Positions 1 through 6,945 of a stretch of 11,111 nucleotides of DNA are shown here, in pieces (position 1 is the first letter of the stretch; each line of letters begins with the position of its first letter). The DNA comes from Spirochaetaceae bacterium (GTDB lineage Bacteria; Spirochaetota; Spirochaetia; PWKH01). Location: contig PWNW01000194.1 in assembly GCA_003557605.1 (NCBI GenBank), positions 1 to 11,111 of the forward strand, in the 5' to 3' direction. A model generated the notes under the pieces. It made no database searches and was not told the origin of the DNA. It saw only the letters and a program-made list of their open reading frames with translations. Position numbers and translations under genes: made by a program.

Positions 1-1421
1 CCGTCACCGATGAGGGAGAGCAGGTGCTGAAGCAGTACGGGGACCTTGATGCATTCCGCCAGGCTGCCGGGTTGTACCTGCATCTGTGCAGTCTCGCTGA
101 CCGGGTCCCCTCTGCGGTGCTTCTGCGGGAACTGTGGTACCGGGGAGGGTACCGGTATGTGCTGCTGAGGAAACAGGAATACCATCCCTACCTGGAGTTC
201 TATGAATACCTCCGGGAACTGCTTCGGCAGTATGACCGGGAAGGGCATTCTCTGGCACTGTGCACCGATATGCTCAAGGAGCATCTGGGCAGCAATGAGA
301 AGCTCCAGGAACTGAAGCTTCTTCGGGGCGAGTCAGGGGGAGTGCAGGTGATGACGGTCCATAAGGCAAAGGGACTGGAGTTTCCTGTGGTAATCCTGGC
401 GGATGCCGGAGGGGGTACCCGGAAGGACTCCGCCGGGAAGTTCAGCTGGACCAGGGGCTTCGGGCCCGTGCTTTCCCACCGAAGCAGTTTTACCGACTCC
501 TATGACAACATCATATCAAGGACTGAAAAGCCCCGCCTGAAGCTGGAGGAGGAGGCGGAGGTCAAGCGCCTGCTCTATGTGGCCCTCACCCGTTCCCAGC
601 AGCGGTGCATCATTTCCGGGGGGCATACCAGGACGAACAGAAACAGCGTAACCCCCCTGAACCTGCTGCTGGAGGCTTTAGGATGCCCTGCAGGGGAGAT
701 CTGCGGCGAGCATCTGGAATGTCAGGGAATCGCCTTTGAGCAGATACCGATGCTCAGCGAGGAGGACTTGCATGCAGAAGGAGCAAAAGGACAAAACCGG
801 GATGCTTCAGAGCTGAAGCAGCTATTTGCTTCAGCTCCTGTGAGACGGTATGATGCCCGGCGTATCAGGTACCCCGTAACGGGACTGCATGAGCAGGAGT
901 TCCAGCCGTCGGGAGAGCAGGTTGAGAACTCCGAGTACTGGGACCCGCTGTTCTTCGGGGAGCTGACCCATCGGATCATTGAATATGCGGTGAAGCACCG
1001 CAGCCTGCCCGAGGATGCGCAGCTGCTCGGGGTGATGCGAAGGCCCCCGAAACCCTTCTGGAAGGAGGCCTTCGCTCTTGCAGAACAGTTTCTCAGCTCC
1101 CCCGACGGCGAGAAGGTGCGGCAGGCGCAGGAGGCTGAAAGCGAGGTCTCCTTTGTGCTCTGGGGCCCCTACGGTCCCAACGGAGGGGAGATATTTGTGC
1201 AGGGACAAATTGATCTGCTGCTCCACTGGGAGGACCGCTGCGAGGTGATTGACTTCAAGACAGACCGAAGGGCAGTTCCCGAGCAGCACGAGCAGCAGCT
1301 TCGCATCTACTGCGACGCAGTGAAGCAGATGACCGGAAAGCCCGTTGAGGGGATGCTGTACTACCTGAGAAGCGGAGAGGTCTGGAGACTAGAGCTCCCC
1401 GACAGCTCTGGCCAGCTTTGA
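1..1421 (+). CDS. AddA/RecB-type UvrD-family helicase-nuclease, C-terminal part (5' truncated by window edge)
   Basis: The reading frame is open from base 3 and continues off the left edge, so the GTG at 24 is not the real start; 472 codons are visible. The fragment joins the end of a superfamily 1 (UvrD/Rep) helicase to a RecB-family nuclease. Helicase motif V is the TVHKAKGLEFPVV stretch at visible residues 118-130. Motif VI is RLLYVALTR at 189-197, ending in the arginine expected to contact ATP. The nuclease follows: His323 in an ELTH motif, Asp404 in GQIDLL, Asp417 and Lys419 in IDFKTD, then a Q-x-x-x-Y element at 432-436, the usual metal-binding and catalytic set. Family members resect double-strand breaks for RecA loading and work with an AddB or RecC partner, which is not visible here. 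I cannot decide firmly between AddA and RecB without the N-terminal half. The 3' end overlaps the convergent gene by 33 bp. Confidence 0.88.
   Translation, partial: VTDEGEQVLKQYGDLDAFRQAAGLYLHLCSLADRVPSAVLLRELWYRGGYRYVLLRKQEYHPYLEFYEYLRELLRQYDREGHSLALCTDMLKEHLGSNEKLQELKLLRGESGGVQVMTVHKAKGLEFPVVILADAGGGTRKDSAGKFSWTRGFGPVLSHRSSFTDSYDNIISRTEKPRLKLEEEAEVKRLLYVALTRSQQRCIISGGHTRTNRNSVTPLNLLLEALGCPAGEICGEHLECQGIAFEQIPMLSEEDLHAEGAKGQNRDASELKQLFASAPVRRYDARRIRYPVTGLHEQEFQPSGEQVENSEYWDPLFFGELTHRIIEYAVKHRSLPEDAQLLGVMRRPPKPFWKEAFALAEQFLSSPDGEKVRQAQEAESEVSFVLWGPYGPNGGEIFVQGQIDLLLHWEDRCEVIDFKTDRRAVPEQHEQQLRIYCDAVKQMTGKPVEGMLYYLRSGEVWRLELPDSSGQL
1389..1411. repeat. Short inverted repeat in the convergent gene overlap
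   Basis: AGAGCT (1391-1396) and AGCTCT (1404-1409) form a 6-bp stem with a 7-nt loop, extendable by a G-T wobble and one C-G pair to 8 bp. It sits in the 33-bp overlap between the 3' ends of the two convergent genes. No T-run follows on either strand, so it is not a standard intrinsic terminator. It may be chance. Confidence 0.3.
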
Positions 1422-2564
1422 GAGTCCCTGTTCAAGCAGGCTCTCGGGGGTGCCGAAGTTTATTCTCACGAAGTCCTTCCCGGCGCTTCCGAACCATGAC
1501 CCCCGATGCAGGGCAATCCCGCCCCGGGTCCCCAGGATGTTCACCAGGTCCCTGCTTCTGCCGATGCGTTCCAGGAGTGTGCTGCAGTCCAGAAATGCGA
1601 TAAAGCTTGCTTCGGGCATCACCATGCGAATCTCCGGGGCATGGGAGCTGAGATAAGAACCGGTAAGCCGGGCATGCCGCACCAGCAGGTCTATGAGCTC
1701 ATCGAGCCACGGTCCTCCGTACTGGTAGGCCGCCCTCGCGGCGGTATAGGAGAGCACCGTCGGTGAACCCAGTGAGAGTCTGCTGAGCAGGGAGGTGAAA
1801 CTGTTACGCTGACCTTCGTCGGGTATCACAATGCAGGAGACATGCTCCCCGGCGATATTGAAGGTCTTTGAGGGGGCCATGCAGGTAATCCCCTGTTCGT
1901 CGATTGAGTTCCATGGAAAATGGGTATATCCCGGATAGGTCATATCGGCATGGATCTCGTCTGAGACAACCATCACCCCATGCTTCCGGGACATCCGGGA
2001 GATCTCGGTGAGATCCTGTCGGCTCCATACCCTTCCAGAGGGATTGTGGGGACTGCAGAACAGCATCAGTGAGGCTGATTTCATCAGTTCTTCCAGGTGG
2101 TCCAGGTCCAGAGAGAAACGGCCGTCTCGGTAGATCAGGGGATTCTCCAGGACCTTCCGCTGGTTGTCCCGGATTACCGAAAAGAAGGGACGATAGGCAG
2201 GGGTCTGTATGATCACCCCGTCTCCCGGTTCAGTGTACGCCTGCACTGATGCGGCAAGGGCGGTGACGATGCCCGGGGTCCAGCAGACGGCATCAGCAGA
2301 GACATCCCAGGAAAATCGCATCCTGGCCCAGCTGCAGAAGGCATGAAACAGCTCTTCGGCTGAGCTGAGGTATCCGAAGATTCCGTGGTCAATACGGCTG
2401 TGGAGCGCCTCAATCACCTCAGGGGGGGAACGGAAATCCATGTCCGCCACCCAGAAGGGAAGCGCATGGGGATTGCCGCACAGCTTCTCCAAATATGAGG
2501 GGTTCCATTTCAGGCTTCCTGAATCCCTTCGGTCAACAACGGTGGTGAAGTCATATCGTCCCAT
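1389..2564 (-). CDS. MalY/PatB family PLP-dependent C-S lyase or aminotransferase
   Basis: A 391-residue fold-type I PLP enzyme, full length for the MalY/PatB group (about 390 aa). The N-terminal FWVADMDF segment (37-44) is a hallmark of this group. SPHNPSG (171-177) holds the PLP-contacting Asn174. SDEIHADM (201-208) holds Asp202, which pairs with the PLP nitrogen. PSKTFNIAG (231-239) holds the Schiff-base Lys233, and Arg367 near the C-terminus fits the substrate-carboxylate arginine. Characterised relatives cleave cystathionine or cysteine to pyruvate, ammonia and a thiol or H2S; some also transaminate. It is the last gene of the aroA operon, 9 nt after the threonine aldolase stop, with a GGGAG ribosome site just before its ATG. 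The substrate cannot be read from sequence: cystathionine beta-lyase is the default, and an aminotransferase serving the aromatic pathway is possible given aroA upstream. Confidence 0.9.
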   Translation of the reverse strand: MGRYDFTTVVDRRDSGSLKWNPSYLEKLCGNPHALPFWVADMDFRSPPEVIEALHSRIDHGIFGYLSSAEELFHAFCSWARMRFSWDVSADAVCWTPGIVTALAASVQAYTEPGDGVIIQTPAYRPFFSVIRDNQRKVLENPLIYRDGRFSLDLDHLEELMKSASLMLFCSPHNPSGRVWSRQDLTEISRMSRKHGVMVVSDEIHADMTYPGYTHFPWNSIDEQGITCMAPSKTFNIAGEHVSCIVIPDEGQRNSFTSLLSRLSLGSPTVLSYTAARAAYQYGGPWLDELIDLLVRHARLTGSYLSSHAPEIRMVMPEASFIAFLDCSTLLERIGRSRDLVNILGTRGGIALHRGSWFGSAGKDFVRINFGTPESLLEQGLSKLARAVGEL

Positions 2565-2573
2565 ACCAGCTCC

Positions 2574-3593
2574 CTAGATGTTCAAGGTTTTTATAATCTC
2601 CGACGCCTGGTCGATCATTCCCCGGTCAAGGCCGAGGTGGGTGACGAACCTGACGGCATTTCTTCCTGCCGGGCCTGCAAGCACCCCTAAGTGCTTCAGG
2701 GCCTGCAGCACCGCCTCGGTGCTTTTGCGGTGCACCGAGGCTATCACAATGTTTGTCTCCACCGGTTCTGCGGCGAGGCTTCCCCAGCTGCTTTGACTGA
2801 CGGCCTCACCGATGATGCGGGCATGCAGATGGTCCTCGGCAAGTCTTCGGGTATGGTGCTTCAGGGCATACAGCCCCGCAGCGGCATAGTATCCCGCCTG
2901 ACGCATTCCCCCTCCGAGCAGCTTCCGTACTCTCCGAGCCTCTTTGATAAACTCCTTCTTGCCGCAGAGCATGGACCCTGCAGGGGCTCCGAGCCCTTTG
3001 GAAAGGCACAGGGTGAGGGAGTCAACGTACCCGGCCATCTGTCCTACGGACAAACCCGCTGCCTCGGCGGCGTTGAAGGCTCTGGCGCCGTCCATATGAA
3101 GATAGATCCCCTCCTGTTCGGTGAGCTTTCGAAGCTCCTGAAGCGCAGGTTCATCATAGCAGGTCCCTCCTGCCATGTTGGCGGTGTTCTCAATGCTCAC
3201 CAGGGAGGTATGGGAACTCAAGGGATCGGGTCTGCGTATAAACGGCATGATACCTTCTGCGGTGATGATCCCCCGTTCTCCGGGAACCGGTGTGAGCAGC
3301 ACTCCGGCAATGACCGCCGGAGAGGCAAGCTCATGCTGCATAATATGGCTCAGGGGATGACAGATCACCTCATTGCCCCGTCTGCCGAGAATGTACAGGG
3401 CGGTGAGGTTTGCCATGCACCCCGAGGGCATGAACAGCGATGCCTCCATGCCGGTGATCTGAGCGGTATACTCCTGCAGTTCATTCACCGACGGGTCTTC
3501 CTGGTAGACGTCATCGCCTGAAGCAGCCTCGAACATGGCCTTCAGCATGCCTTCGGTTGGCTGGGTTACCGTATCGCTTCTGAGATCTGTCAT
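2574..3593 (-). CDS. ltaE: Low-specificity L-threonine aldolase
   Basis: A 339-residue PLP enzyme of the threonine aldolase/beta-eliminating lyase family, the normal length. It cleaves L-threonine (and usually L-allo-threonine) to glycine and acetaldehyde in the cytoplasm. The N-terminus LRSDTVTQPT (4-13) is the family signature. His83 fits the histidine that stacks on PLP. HMDGAR (166-171) carries Asp168 and Arg171, and LSKGLGAP (197-204) carries the Schiff-base Lys199. The ATG overlaps the aroA stop in an ATGA (4-bp overlap), and AAGGAG lies 7 nt before it inside the aroA 3' end, so translation is probably coupled to aroA. With the citramalate route next door, threonine would not be needed for isoleucine, so this enzyme may supply glycine; that link is inference. 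Confidence 0.92.
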   Translation of the reverse strand: MTDLRSDTVTQPTEGMLKAMFEAASGDDVYQEDPSVNELQEYTAQITGMEASLFMPSGCMANLTALYILGRRGNEVICHPLSHIMQHELASPAVIAGVLLTPVPGERGIITAEGIMPFIRRPDPLSSHTSLVSIENTANMAGGTCYDEPALQELRKLTEQEGIYLHMDGARAFNAAEAAGLSVGQMAGYVDSLTLCLSKGLGAPAGSMLCGKKEFIKEARRVRKLLGGGMRQAGYYAAAGLYALKHHTRRLAEDHLHARIIGEAVSQSSWGSLAAEPVETNIVIASVHRKSTEAVLQALKHLGVLAGPAGRNAVRFVTHLGLDRGMIDQASEIIKTLNI

Positions 3594-4924
3594 CTGGGGG
3601 CTCCTTGGGTGATGGATTCAAGGATGGAGAAGAATCCGGGGAAGGTTATTTCTGCCGCCTTGACATCGTCGATGGTGACAGGACTGCGGGCGGCAAGGGC
3701 TCCCACAGCCAGGGCCATGATGACCCGGTGGTCCCCGTGTCCCCGGACATGCCCTCCGGAAAGGCCTCTGCCGTTTCCATGGATCACCAGGGCATCCTCC
3801 CTCTGCTCTGCTTCTGCACCGAGGCTTCTCAGCTCCCGGCACATCACGTCAATGCGGTCGGTTTCCTTGATGCGTGCCTGGGGCACATTGCCGAGCACCG
3901 TAGTGCCCTGAGCATACGCTGCGGTGACTGCAAGTACAGGAAGGGTGTCAGGCATGCTGTTGAGATCAAACTCCCTGCCCTGCAGGGACCCCTTGGGAGG
4001 TCCTGTTATCTCCAGGCTGAGGGGACCCTTCCATTCCACGGTGCATCCCATCTGCTCCAGGCATGCGAGGATCTCCCGGTCTCCCTGTGAGTCATTACGT
4101 GCGGTTCCCGTTACGGTGAGCCGGGAGCTGGTAAGGGCTGCTGCGCAGAAGAAGAAGGAAGCTGAGGAGTAATCGCCGGGGACGGTCTTTTCAAAGCTGC
4201 GGTACCGCTGGTTCCCTGGAATGACAAACCGAGACCATCTGTCCCGGGAATAGATGATGCCCTGCTCATCGAGCCACTGGAGGGTCATCTCAGCGTAGGG
4301 GCGTTCATGCAGCAGGGGCACTTCGATGATGCACTCATTCTGGGCCAATGGACAGCTGAGCAGCAGTCCCGAGAGGTACTGGCTGGTGGGACAGGAAATT
4401 ACCGTGCGGCCGCCCTTCAGAGGCCCTGTGATCATGCAGGGTACCGATTCGCTGCTGAGGGGAGGTGCAAGCCCCAGGGAGCTGATCATCTCCGGGCCTG
4501 CGGGCAGTGAGCACTCAGCCCCGAGATCACGAAGGCTCTGCACCAAGGGGGAGGCAGGGCGGCTTCTGATCTGCTGGTCGCCGGTGAAGATCACCGGCCT
4601 TTCCAGGCGGGCGGCGAGCCCAAGGGCGAGATAGAGGGTGGTGCCCGAATTGCCCACGTCAATCACAAGAGGCGCAGAGGGCGGGTTCTTGGGGACAGTG
4701 ATCCCCGTGACAATCCAGCGGCCCTTTTCGGTGATGATCCGTGCTCCGAGGCTCCTGCACGCCTCCAGGCAGGAAAGGGTGTCCCCTGAAACCAGGGGAT
4801 TGGTTATGACGCTTGTTCCTTCTGCTGCTGAGGCGATCAGCAGGGCCCTGACTGTCTGTGATTTTGATGCGGGTATCACCGCTTCGCCCCGTACGGAAGA
4901 GGGGGTAACTGTTCTGCTGTCCAT
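3590..4924 (-). CDS. aroA: 3-phosphoshikimate 1-carboxyvinyltransferase (EPSP synthase)
   Basis: A 444-residue EPSP synthase that joins shikimate 3-phosphate and phosphoenolpyruvate in the sixth step of the shikimate pathway. Recognisable sites: PASKSQTVRA with Lys21, Ser22 and Arg26; GNSGTT (91-96) with the phosphoenolpyruvate-site glycine Gly94 unchanged; Arg122; TSQ (180-182); Arg208 in HERPY; GDYSSASFF (250-258); MPDTLP with catalytic Asp326; RIKETDR (351-357) with Lys353, Glu354 and Arg357; and GHGDHR ending in Arg400. Two positions differ from the E. coli pattern: Tyr98 follows SGTTL where Arg is usual, and Ile426 stands where E. coli has Lys411. It is the first gene of the minus-strand operon with the threonine aldolase and the MalY-like enzyme. 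The ATG at 4924 has only a weak AGGG-type ribosome site about 10 nt upstream. I saw no convincing promoter for it. Confidence 0.95.
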   Translation of the reverse strand: MDSRTVTPSSVRGEAVIPASKSQTVRALLIASAAEGTSVITNPLVSGDTLSCLEACRSLGARIITEKGRWIVTGITVPKNPPSAPLVIDVGNSGTTLYLALGLAARLERPVIFTGDQQIRSRPASPLVQSLRDLGAECSLPAGPEMISSLGLAPPLSSESVPCMITGPLKGGRTVISCPTSQYLSGLLLSCPLAQNECIIEVPLLHERPYAEMTLQWLDEQGIIYSRDRWSRFVIPGNQRYRSFEKTVPGDYSSASFFFCAAALTSSRLTVTGTARNDSQGDREILACLEQMGCTVEWKGPLSLEITGPPKGSLQGREFDLNSMPDTLPVLAVTAAYAQGTTVLGNVPQARIKETDRIDVMCRELRSLGAEAEQREDALVIHGNGRGLSGGHVRGHGDHRVIMALAVGALAARSPVTIDDVKAAEITFPGFFSILESITQGAPR

Positions 4925-5009
4925 GATAGGAAAACCCTACAATCCTTTCTGGTTATTTTCAAGATGTCTATACGGGAAAATACATATTTATGCATTGAGT
5001 ATTCCGGTA
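4925..5009. other. A+T-rich part of the divergent intergenic region
   Basis: This stretch separates the aroA start from the promoter of the ilv leader. It is clearly richer in A and T than the flanking genes and must contain the aroA ribosome site. Leftward -10-like strings such as TATAGA and TATGTA occur on the minus strand, but none has a good -35 at the right distance, so I call no aroA promoter. Its A/T tracts could act as an UP-like element for the rightward promoter. Confidence 0.4.
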
Positions 5010-5038
5010 TTGACTTTTTTTCATCCCTTCGGTATAAG
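5010..5038 (+). promoter_or_regulatory. Sigma70-type promoter of the ilv-leu operon leader
   Basis: TTGACT (5010-5015) and TATAAG (5033-5038) each match the consensus at 5 of 6 positions and are separated by exactly 17 bp. Transcription would start near 5045, about 28 nt before the leader-peptide ATG at 5073 and about 355 nt before ilvN. The T-run in the spacer is unusual but harmless to the match. This is the best promoter in the region. Confidence 0.75.
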
Positions 5039-5072
5039 AGAAAGATATCTAGAGCAAGAGCGAGGTAGCAAG

Positions 5073-5273
5073 ATGATGTATTCACCATCCTGCGGCAGCA
5101 CCGGACCCGGATTCCAAATGAGTCCCTCCGCGCAGCCGTGTACAAGTCAGAGAACCATGAACGCGTGCAGATCCTTCCTGTCGACCCTTCCTGTCCTGAT
5201 CCTATCCTCCCTTGTCTCCATTATTCTTCCTGTAATTCTTCTTCTTATTATTGTATACATTATCATTCTATAA
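5073..5273 (+). CDS. Branched-chain-amino-acid-rich leader peptide upstream of ilvN (66 codons)
   Basis: An ORF of 66 codons lies between the promoter and ilvN. It starts at ATG 5073 (or the adjacent 5076), with GAGG at 5062-5065, 7 nt upstream, and ends at TAA 5271-5273. The first 35 residues are ordinary and rich in Ser, Pro and Cys. The last 31 (5178-5270) hold 10 Leu, 9 Ile and 4 Val, with runs such as SIILPVILLLIIVYIIIL at the very end. This is the composition of ilv-type attenuator leader peptides, such as those before enterobacterial ilvGMEDA and ilvBN, although it is longer than those. An internal ATG at 5157 would give a 38-codon version but lacks a clear ribosome site. The tail would also form a membrane helix, so a small membrane protein is the main alternative. 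Its place directly upstream of a branched-chain operon favours the leader reading. Confidence 0.8.
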   Translation: MMYSPSCGSTGPGFQMSPSAQPCTSQRTMNACRSFLSTLPVLILSSLVSIILPVILLLIIVYIIIL

Positions 5274-5320
5274 TTTCGCCGTCGGGGTGCCTGAACTGGA
5301 ATCCGGGAACGCCGGAGTGC
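5098..5320 (+). promoter_or_regulatory. Long-range complementary segments of the ilv leader RNA
   Basis: CCCGGATTCCA at 5106-5116, inside the leader-peptide ORF, is a perfect 11-nt reverse complement of TGGAATCCGGG at 5297-5307, after the ORF. The pairing extends through an internal loop with CCGG 5101-5104 to CCGG 5312-5315, and GCA 5098-5100 to TGC 5318-5320. The downstream segment can instead fold locally, so the two structures exclude each other. In the plus-strand transcript this would enclose the codons for Ile, Leu and Val in the loop. A role as segments 1 and 2 of an attenuator is inferred. Confidence 0.6.
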
Positions 5321-5342
5321 TTCCATGTATCCGTTCAGCGCC
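5286..5342 (+). promoter_or_regulatory. Local hairpin of the ilv leader RNA
   Basis: Starting 13 nt after the leader-peptide stop, GGTG-c-CTGAAC (5286-5296) can pair with GTTCAGCGCC (5333-5342), with one bulged C and one G-U pair. Inside it, TGGAATCCGG (5297-5306) pairs with CCGGA (5312-5316) and TTCCA (5321-5325), with a 5-nt loop and a 4-nt bulge. The inner arm is the same segment that pairs with 5106-5116, so this hairpin and the long-range duplex are alternatives. Confidence 0.55.
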
Positions 5343-5353
5343 ATAGGTATATA

Positions 5354-5388
5354 CCCGGCGGTGAGATATATCCCCGGGAAAACTTTTT
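5354..5388 (+). terminator. Candidate attenuator stem with U-tract before ilvN
   Basis: CCCGG (5354-5358) can pair with CCGGG (5374-5378) around a 15-nt loop, and a run of five T follows at 5384-5388 after the spacer AAAAC. The same CCCGG can pair with CCGGG at 5303-5307, and CCGGCG (5355-5360) is the reverse complement of CGCCGG (5310-5315), giving a mutually exclusive upstream partner. The stem is short and the U-tract is offset by 5 nt, so this is a poor intrinsic terminator. It could instead affect access to the ilvN ribosome site just downstream. Confidence 0.35.
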
Positions 5389-5393
5389 AGGAG
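5389..5393 (+). promoter_or_regulatory. ilvN ribosome binding site
   Basis: AGGAG is followed by a 7-nt spacer and the ATG at 5401. It fixes the ilvN start and directly abuts the T-run at 5384-5388, so any structure in the preceding leader could also control translation initiation of ilvN. Confidence 0.8.
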
Positions 5394-5400
5394 CAGATAT

Positions 5401-5910
5401 ATGGAGCGATATATTTTATCAGTGCTGGTGAACAATCATTCAGGAGTGCTGAGCCGGATTGCGGGGCTTTTCAGCCGCAGGGGCTACAACATTGACAGTC
5501 TTTCCGTGGGAGAGACTGAGAACCCCGAGATATCACGGATGACCATTGCGGTGTCCGGAGATGCATCGGTGCTGGAGCAGATCACCAAGCAGCTTGACAA
5601 GCAGGTGGATGTACGCCATGTGCAGGTCCTCGGGAACGGTGAAGGGGTGTTCCGTGAACTGGTGATGGTGAAGATTGATGCGCCCCAGGAGGTGCGGGCT
5701 GTGGTGGTTGAGCTGGCCGACATATTCCGTGCAAAGATCGTTGATGTTGATACCCGTTCGGTGAGCGTGGAGATTACCGGAGAATCCGACAAGATCAATG
5801 CGTTTTTCCGTCTTGTGGAACCCTACGGCATCAAGGAGATTGTCCGTACTGGCTTAACGGCCATCGGAAGGGGAAACAGCACCATACATGACATTATGAA
5901 CAAGAAATAA
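5401..5910 (+). CDS. ilvN: Acetolactate (acetohydroxyacid) synthase small regulatory subunit
   Basis: A 169-residue protein, the size of E. coli IlvH (163 aa), with an N-terminal ACT domain (about residues 4-75) followed by the C-terminal domain of the family. It binds the catalytic subunit IlvB, activates it and gives feedback inhibition by valine. The start of the ACT domain, LSVLVNNHSGVLSRIAGLFS, and RGYNIDSL follow IlvH closely. Asn12, Gly15, Ser18 and Asn30 align with IlvH Asn11, Gly14, Ser17 and Asn29, positions where changes relieve valine inhibition, so the valine site looks intact. It is the first structural gene after the leader. The partner gene ilvB, normally directly upstream, is absent here; the upstream gene is aroA on the other strand. 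The next gene starts 17 nt downstream. Confidence 0.96.
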   Translation: MERYILSVLVNNHSGVLSRIAGLFSRRGYNIDSLSVGETENPEISRMTIAVSGDASVLEQITKQLDKQVDVRHVQVLGNGEGVFRELVMVKIDAPQEVRAVVVELADIFRAKIVDVDTRSVSVEITGESDKINAFFRLVEPYGIKEIVRTGLTAIGRGNSTIHDIMNKK

Positions 5911-5927
5911 ATAACAAGGAGAAAACC

Positions 5928-6920
<993 letters not shown>

Positions 6921-6930
6921 GAGGAACCTC

Positions 6931-6937
6931 AAGGAGG
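6931..6937 (+). promoter_or_regulatory. leuA ribosome binding site that decides the start
   Basis: AAGGAGG lies only 2 nt before ATG 6940 but 8 nt before the in-frame ATG at 6946. The second spacing is normal, so 6946 is the likelier start; the difference is two residues. Confidence 0.7.
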
Positions 6938-6945
6938 GTATGAAG

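Noticed and set aside
2691..3521. 276-codon plus-strand ORF
   Set aside because: It is fully antisense to the well-supported threonine aldolase gene and has no recognisable domain or ribosome site.
4876..5145. 89-codon minus-strand ORF across the aroA start
   Set aside because: It is out of frame with aroA, covers the rightward promoter and leader start, and has no recognisable motif.
5073..5273. Small hydrophobic membrane toxin
   Set aside because: The hydrophobic tail is built almost only from Ile, Leu and Val and sits directly before a branched-chain operon; there is no antitoxin RNA or partner gene evident. It stays a minor alternative.
5269..5274. Second promoter with a perfect TATAAT
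   Set aside because: It coincides with the A/T-rich last codons of the leader peptide and has no -35 match at 16-18 bp.
5045..5400. T-box riboswitch for a branched-chain tRNA
   Set aside because: I found no conserved T-box sequence (AGGGTGGNACCGCG-like) and no stem I pattern; the region contains a translated leader ORF instead.
5138..5431. 97-codon plus-strand ORF overlapping the leader and ilvN start
   Set aside because: It is in a different frame from both the leader peptide and ilvN, with no ribosome site; the two overlapped ORFs are better supported.
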